Below, piece after piece: positions 59,185 through 64,000 of a DNA stretch of 64,000 nucleotides. Where the stretch lies: assembly GCA_032622095.1 (NCBI GenBank), contig CP136061.1, positions 217,528,373-217,592,372 of the forward strand, read 5' to 3'. The first letter of the stretch is position 1. The number at the start of each line of letters is the position of its first letter. Both the position numbers and the translations under genes were made by a program. The notes beneath the pieces were generated by a model, which was given only the letters and a program-made list of their open reading frames with translations, was not told the DNA's origin and made no database searches. Origin of the DNA: Siphonodentalium dalli. Its lineage: Eukaryota > Mollusca > Scaphopoda > Gadilida > Siphonodentaliidae.

Positions 59185-60648
59185 GTTATTGCAGGGTTTC
59201 CGTTAGTACGGCTCAGCGTCCATAGGATGGCCTCATTCCCCTCGCATATTATCTGTTTGGTTCATACATATACCAAATGTCAGTCGCAATGTCGTAAACA
59301 AATCTGGTTACAACGTGAGTTCGGGGGTTAAATAGAATACTGGTGAAAAAGCGGGTCAAATAGCGACGTTAGATACAGCGTAATGCATCTCACGGTAACA
59401 TCAAAGAATGCCGGACTGCCAGAGTATGCATATTTTTGTGCACGGGATGAAACTACTCATGCTCGAAAATCCCGTGATATCCTACGATTACATAATTTGA
59501 TCAAAGAACGCCGAATTTCTTAGTCGGGACATTTTTATGCACGGTATTTTCATGGATGAAACTACTCCTCTCAGAGATCCCGTGCTATCGTACGGTACAT
59601 AATAAATGGGTCCCCCTGCAGAGTCCATGAGGTATAGAATAGAGTTTTAGCCAACGTGTTAAAAATATAATTTTGCCGGGAGATGTGAACACGTGCGTCG
59701 TTGATTGTGCTTGGGGACAACGCAACTATTATTTACCGTCCTTTGACTTTATCTCCATATTGGGGAGGGGGTATGTGTTTGTCTTTAGTTTATCACCCAT
59801 GTATGTAATATGGTTCAAATGAATGGTGTTGTTAACTTGTCACTATGAATTCCCACTATAAAGACTGATTTCGGGACAGGTTCCGTATTACTGTGAAAAA
59901 ATCACGTTGGGATTTTGTTGACTATGCGCATAATACGCAATTGCGGTCGTCAGTTTATGGACTAATAGAGACTAGTGAACAAGCTACGCGTTCCGAGTTA
60001 AAGATGTCGCTACCCACAGGTATTTTGTTTTTAAATTTAATAAAAATCTCTTTTTATTAATTTTTTTTATTTTTGCCAAATACCTGTGTCGCTACCATTC
60101 GTATTTTGCCGCTATAAATAGCTCCTGCAGACAAACCCTGCAGTATGACGTCACAGCGCACAAATAGTTGTACGATTGACAGCGTATATCATGTCAGTTT
60201 CATTTTCACAGAAGCTGCTTGCAATTCTAGGAAATACTTTATTCAATTCTCCTTGCTATCTATTATTGGTCAATGCATAGATGCTTTGTAGTGTTTAGAT
60301 TCATTATACCTGTCGGAATCTTATTGTATAAATTTGTAAATCCTAACTCGTAGCTTGTTCATTTATATATAATCTTCAATCAGACGGCAGTCTTATGTGC
60401 GTAATTAGTTGATTGATTATCTGGATACCATCAACAGAATTAATGCACCCACGGAAATGATTGACTTGCGTAATATATACGGAGCTTTAGTTGCTTTGTG
60501 AGACTCTTAGGTGCAAGGAAATTGCTACTTTTCAGTGTCCAATAACAAAATTTTAGCCCCACAGGACGAACCATGGTCGTCCCGTCGCGTTATGTGTTTC
60601 CCCAATACGGACTTATTAATTTTCCCCTCGCGGAAACCCTGGTTATTG
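59185..60648. mobile_element. TIR element, 7-bp duplication GTTATTG
   Basis: GTTATTG (59185-59191) precedes CAGGGTTTCCG, and CGGAAACCCTG is followed by GTTATTG (60642-60648). The body is 1450 bases and has no transposase frame. End sequence and duplication closely resemble the 32902-33936 element. Confidence 0.75.
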
Positions 60649-60699
60649 TTATGTTATTTATTTTTATGAAGTTTGATCGATTAAACATTGTAATTAGAC

Positions 60700-60990
60700 C
60701 ACAGCTACTCTTTCGTTAATATACTCCCAGACCGACAACATCGGCTGTGCCATTTCATAGAACACGAAGTCTGAACTAGTAAAAAATCTAAACAAACAGT
60801 CATTCATTCGTCCCAAACAAATCACCGATAAATAAACATGAATGATTTAATCAACAAGAGTCACTTTATTCAATTTATATGAAAGAATGGCATTGTGTTC
60901 TGGCAATCTTGATATAAAATTTATTAGAATAACTGCGTTGAGCACATTTATTCGCTGAGAGGCACATCAGAGTGTTTCAAATCACTTTAA
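60700..60990 (+). repeat. Dispersed repeat X, diverged copy 3
   Basis: The words gaagtctgaactagt, caccgataaataaa, aagagtcactttattcaatt and agagtgtttcaaatcacttt follow the order of the copies at 22545 and 55360. Confidence 0.55.
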
Positions 60991-61858
60991 TATATTTCTT
61001 TTAACATATTAAAGTCATCATGTGTTTCTTTAACATTCAAGTTATGTTATCAGCTTTTGGGGGAGCAAAAATGGATAAAACTGAGTCTGAGAGATAATGG
61101 GATAGTGAGAAAAGTTAAGCTTTGAAAACGATCACAAAAAGTGTTGATTGCACAGCAGTCTGAGTGAATCCAGACTATTGGAACAGCGATGCATCCATTG
61201 GTCTGAAACAAATGGCACTACGGTAGGGAATCGCATTACTTTCAAAAAGTATTACAGCGTTGTCAGCAAAACATATATCGTGGCAGGATACAGATGGAGC
61301 CAATGGGGAAATGTTAACTTTCAAATTTTTAATGCAAAATGCTGGTTATACTGCTACTAAGTAAATAGTCTGGTTCATTCCGATTGTTTGCACAGTTGTC
61401 ACCTGCACAATTAACACTTGATCAAATTTTCCCAGTTGTGGATCTCAGAGACTTGGTCAGTTCAATGGGCCAAATACACCTCTGTTTTAGGCTTTAATAT
61501 CTATTAATTGAATTTACTAGTCACATATGTTAAAAATGTCAAACAAGGACCCACTCAAAATGAACTTGTTTCTCATTTCCTTGGAAATTGTTGAAGAAAT
61601 GACTGGGGCCATTCTGAGCTCAATTTGAACTAATAGGATTTTGTGTGTTCAACCTGAATAGGCGAGTATGCAGTAAGTTATAACTAGATTTAGTTTGAGG
61701 CTTGAATGATTATACAGTGCTGGGCAGTATTTCACTATACATTTTATAATTGGTACATGTATTTAAATAATGAAAGTGTCAATGACACTGTAGCTCAACT
61801 TGGGAAAGAGTTAATATCTTGCTGAGCAAATAATAGAATGATAAAGAAGGAAAGTAAA
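60991..61858. other. CLIC intron 3, nothing further recognised
   Basis: A 70-codon frame at 61148-61360 has no recognisable content. The second copy of the 1776-1835 repeat lies inverted at 61770-61815. Confidence 0.4.
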
Positions 61859-62042
61859 CTAGAGGTCATCCCGAAGATACATAATGAAGTTTGGTGATAA
61901 TCGGATGAGGGACGTGGTCTGTAGGGCATGTTTTTCAACGAATATCAAAATAGGAGGCTCCCATACAAAGGTCATCCCAAAGGTCCATATGAAGTTTGGT
62001 GATGATCGGATGAGGGATGTGGTCTGTAGGGTGTGCCAAACA
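61859..62042. repeat. Two tandem units of about 119 bp
   Basis: The unit aaggtcatcccaaaggtcca, gaagtttggtgatgatcgga and tgagggatgtggtctgtagg is present twice, at about 61866 and 61971. Confidence 0.75.
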
Positions 62043-62437
62043 ATTTAGTCATGCAAAGAGTAAAATCCAAATCCATGTTTTTCATTAAAAAAAATTCAAA
62101 TTTGATAGCTCCCATCTAGAGGTGATTCAAATTTGCTGGTAAGTTTTCAAATCAATTCTCCAATAAATGTGTGCTGCTGGGTGTGCATGAATATGCAATA
62201 AAACCATATACCACGGTCTTATTTCTAAAATAATAGCATTTAAAGAAATAAACAATAATACTGCTCAACACCTGAAGGATATATGATGCTTTAACCCATT
62301 ACATGTCTGGAGCTTCCTGAAATTTTGCGAATACCCTGTGCCAATGCATTCTCTTATATATGCGAGTCTCCCATATATAAGCTTCGCATATATATGAGAA
62401 CACATTGACCTAACAATATTTACCTTCACCTTGTAAT

Positions 62438-63544
62438 TAGAGATGGGCGGTTAACCGTGGAATCAGTTCGGTTTCGGTTGTCGGGAAAAACCGGAAATGA
62501 CAACCGTGGTAAGTTGGGAAAACCCGTAGTTTCGGTTGTCACAACTTCTTGTAATCATGGCAGAGCACGACGAACAAACGAGTCCTGTGTGGAAATATTT
62601 ATCAAAGAAAGATAAGAAATATTACAGTGTGCCGCCTGTAATATATGCAGAAAGGAGTTCGCATGGTGAAATCGCGCAACGAATTAATTACGTTGCTTCC
62701 GTGTACACCTATTTTCGCTGTAGTAAACACAACACAAGTCAGTTTATTTCTCATGGTCTTTTAATCTGACATTAAGGCCGTACAAATACTCTGAAAGGTG
62801 AATTTGATAAGCGAGGATACGATATCAAAAGGTATCAATGATTGTTACCCCGCATTCCCTATTAGTTTTTATCACTGTTTGGATGTTAATTAAATCGTCA
62901 AATATATTTGTGCGCCGTTGATTAAAAATGTTATGCCGGAATCGGAGCCGGAATGAATTATACCGTTTGTCGGTAAACTGTTGAGAAATAGCACTCATTC
63001 ATGTGACTTGTATTGGATGGATGTATAGTTTGTACAGTATTATGTTCCCGAAATATGGTAATAGGCAGATAGCCAGATAATGTGATTGAGAGATTCTAGT
63101 CAAGTTTTATTTTCATTTTGTTGTTTATTTCAAATTTTATTTTTCAAATCATAACTATACACATATATCTAGTCACACACATTAGTTTTATGCCAATATA
63201 AATGATCATTATATTATTTCACACTTATGATCATATGATGCTGAACTGCAGTCATTCACAATACACAGACTCACTTGCATTCTAGCACTGCCACTCGACA
63301 TGGACATTAACAATATAATAGTAATAATAATAACAATATGATACATAATTTACAATTATAAAAGGACATGTACCTCACAAGTTATGGTGATAAAATTGGT
63401 GTGGTTTCTTTGTAATATGGTGAAGCATAATTAGATTTTGTTCACATTAGTAATTTTTATTAATAAAAACCGAAACCGAGACTCAACTCTTTTTCCAAAA
63501 CCGAAACTGAAACCGAGGCAAATTTTCACAATCGCCCATCTCTA
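62438..63544 (+). mobile_element. Nonautonomous hAT element with perfect 8-bp duplication
   Basis: CTTGTAAT at 62430-62437 and 63545-63552 flanks ends TAGAGATGGGCG and CGCCCATCTCTA, a 12-base perfect inverted repeat of hAT type. Subterminal gtttcggttt words occur at both ends. The interior (1107 bases in all) keeps only a relic of a BED-type zinc finger at 62560-62670 (next entry); no dimerisation or catalytic part of a transposase is visible. Confidence 0.85.
62557..62769 (+). pseudogene. BED zinc-finger relic of a hAT transposase
   Basis: The frame from the ATG at 62557 reads MAEHDEQTSPVWKYLSKKDK, fitting the start of a BED finger (S-x-VW-x-F/Y-x-x-x-D). The first zinc-binding CxxC is not readable in this frame. 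The +1 frame offers tgc cgc ctg taa at 62631, which suggests a small deletion destroyed C-x-x-C. A SHG-like word follows, then the frame runs into unrelated sequence and stops. It is a broken remnant inside the nonautonomous element, not a host gene. Confidence 0.5.
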
Positions 63545-63689
63545 CTTGTAATCCAGTGCATTCTCTTATATATGCAAGGCTCCCTATGGGAGGCTCACAT
63601 ATATAAGAGAATGCACTGCCATAGAATCTTAATGTTGCACCAGCGCAGCTCCCATCATGAAAGGGTTAACCTTTCATGACGTGAAAGGG

Positions 63690-63877
63690 TTAACCTTTCA
63701 TGACGGGAGCTGTGCTGGTGCAGCATTACAAGCCTATACAAGGTCAAGGTAAATATTGTTAGCCAATGTAATCTTTTATATATGCGATACTCCCTATGGA
63801 AGATGCCAATATATAAGAGAGTGCATTGGCACAGGGTTTTCGCAAGTTACAGGAAGCTCCGGTCATGAAAGGATTAA
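63690..63877. mobile_element. TTAA-type MITE, complete copy
   Basis: TTAA (63690-63693) with cctttcatgacgggagct begins it, and ccggtcatgaaagga with TTAA (63874-63877) ends it. It abuts the preceding MITE with a 20-base scrap of another end between them. Confidence 0.75.
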
Positions 63878-63940
63878 AAACAGTAATACTGCCCAACACT
63901 AGTATGATATATGATTCTTTAATGTTTGCCCGTTTTATAG

Positions 63941-64000
63941 TTTTACAGGGACTTTGATATGCCCACAGACTTACACTACGTTTGGAAATATCTCGAGAAT
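63941..64000 (+). CDS. Clic: CLIC gene exon 4, cut by the window end
   Basis: The acceptor cgttttatag at 63931-63940 gives phase 0 and the product FYRDFDMPTDLHYVWKYLEN, which continues exon 3's HIRVAGN. The vertebrate counterpart is the KKYRGFTIPEAFRGVHRYL segment, and nematode EXC-4 has a similar GFDIP segment. A second AG at 63947-63948 would start the exon one base into a codon and break the phase, so it is not chosen. The C-terminal helices of the GST-C domain, and any tail, lie beyond the window. Confidence 0.9.

Larger units (their letters stand above)
62291..63669. mobile_element. TTAA-type MITE interrupted by a hAT element
   Basis: TTAA at 62291-62294 with cccattacatg starts the MITE, and its right end catgaaaggg is followed by TTAA at 63666-63669. 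The sequence breaks at 62437/63545, where the hAT element is inserted. Removing it restores the usual MITE order (attgacctaacaatatttac, caccttgtaat, ccagtgcattctc). Confidence 0.8.

Noticed and set aside
62536-62769. A host zinc-finger gene
   Set aside because: The BED-like start lies inside a hAT element with clear ends, and the zinc-binding part is broken.
63949-64000. CLIC exon 4 starting at the second acceptor ttttacag
   Set aside because: It breaks the phase with exon 3. The acceptor eight bases upstream keeps phase 0 and adds F-Y, as expected from the family.

Overview
This window is animal nuclear DNA: AT-rich, packed with repeats, and carrying one intron-containing protein gene. Two repeat families, one opening with TTTAGCTCACCTGAG and one with a C-run followed by GGGGGGTATACTGGAG, are types I associate with marine lophotrochozoans, most likely a bivalve mollusc. 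That assignment is inference. No bacterial, plasmid or CRISPR signal is present.

Left part (1-14.6 kb). A satellite of roughly 155-bp monomers fills 1-1696. It is followed by an 82-bp block matching the 5' domain of U2 snRNA (1879-1960) and decayed repeat fragments. From 3786 to about 14640 lies the most striking structure: a chain of Helitron-like rolling-circle elements joined head to tail. Eleven junctions read ...CTAG|T[CA]..., ten of the eleven with the next element starting TCT; a hairpin lies shortly before almost every CTAG. The units are mosaics that share 5' ends but exchange interior modules and 3' hairpins.

Middle part (14.6-41.2 kb). I find no gene here. The sequence is a graveyard of mobile elements: foldback (long inverted repeat) MITEs, a 1.47-kb element bounded by TTAA duplications that carries a 387-bp tandem repeat, a 1.02-kb element with a 7-bp target duplication, TTAA-type MITEs, a tRNA-derived SINE head, copies of the AGCTCACCTGAG element, and several unassigned dispersed repeats.

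Right part (41.2-64 kb). A chloride intracellular channel (CLIC/EXC-4 family) gene runs on the + strand. Exon 1 is at about 41372-41450, exon 2 at 48268-48615, exon 3 at 58155-58328, and exon 4 starts at 63941 and runs off the window. All visible junctions have GT/AG and phase 0, and the joined product follows the CLIC fold: N-terminal thioredoxin-like half with an intact CPIC motif, then the helical GST-C half with the GDELSYADC signature. Exon 1 read from its best ATG is closed by a one-base frameshift just before the LFIK end. This could be an assembly indel, a polymorphism, or use of a second ATG at 41409. The large introns hold foldback MITEs, a second Helitron-like family, a 1.45-kb element with a 7-bp duplication, and a hAT element with a perfect 8-bp duplication nested in a TTAA-type MITE.

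The open frames outside the CLIC exons appear to be repeat-derived or chance frames; I found no second protein gene.
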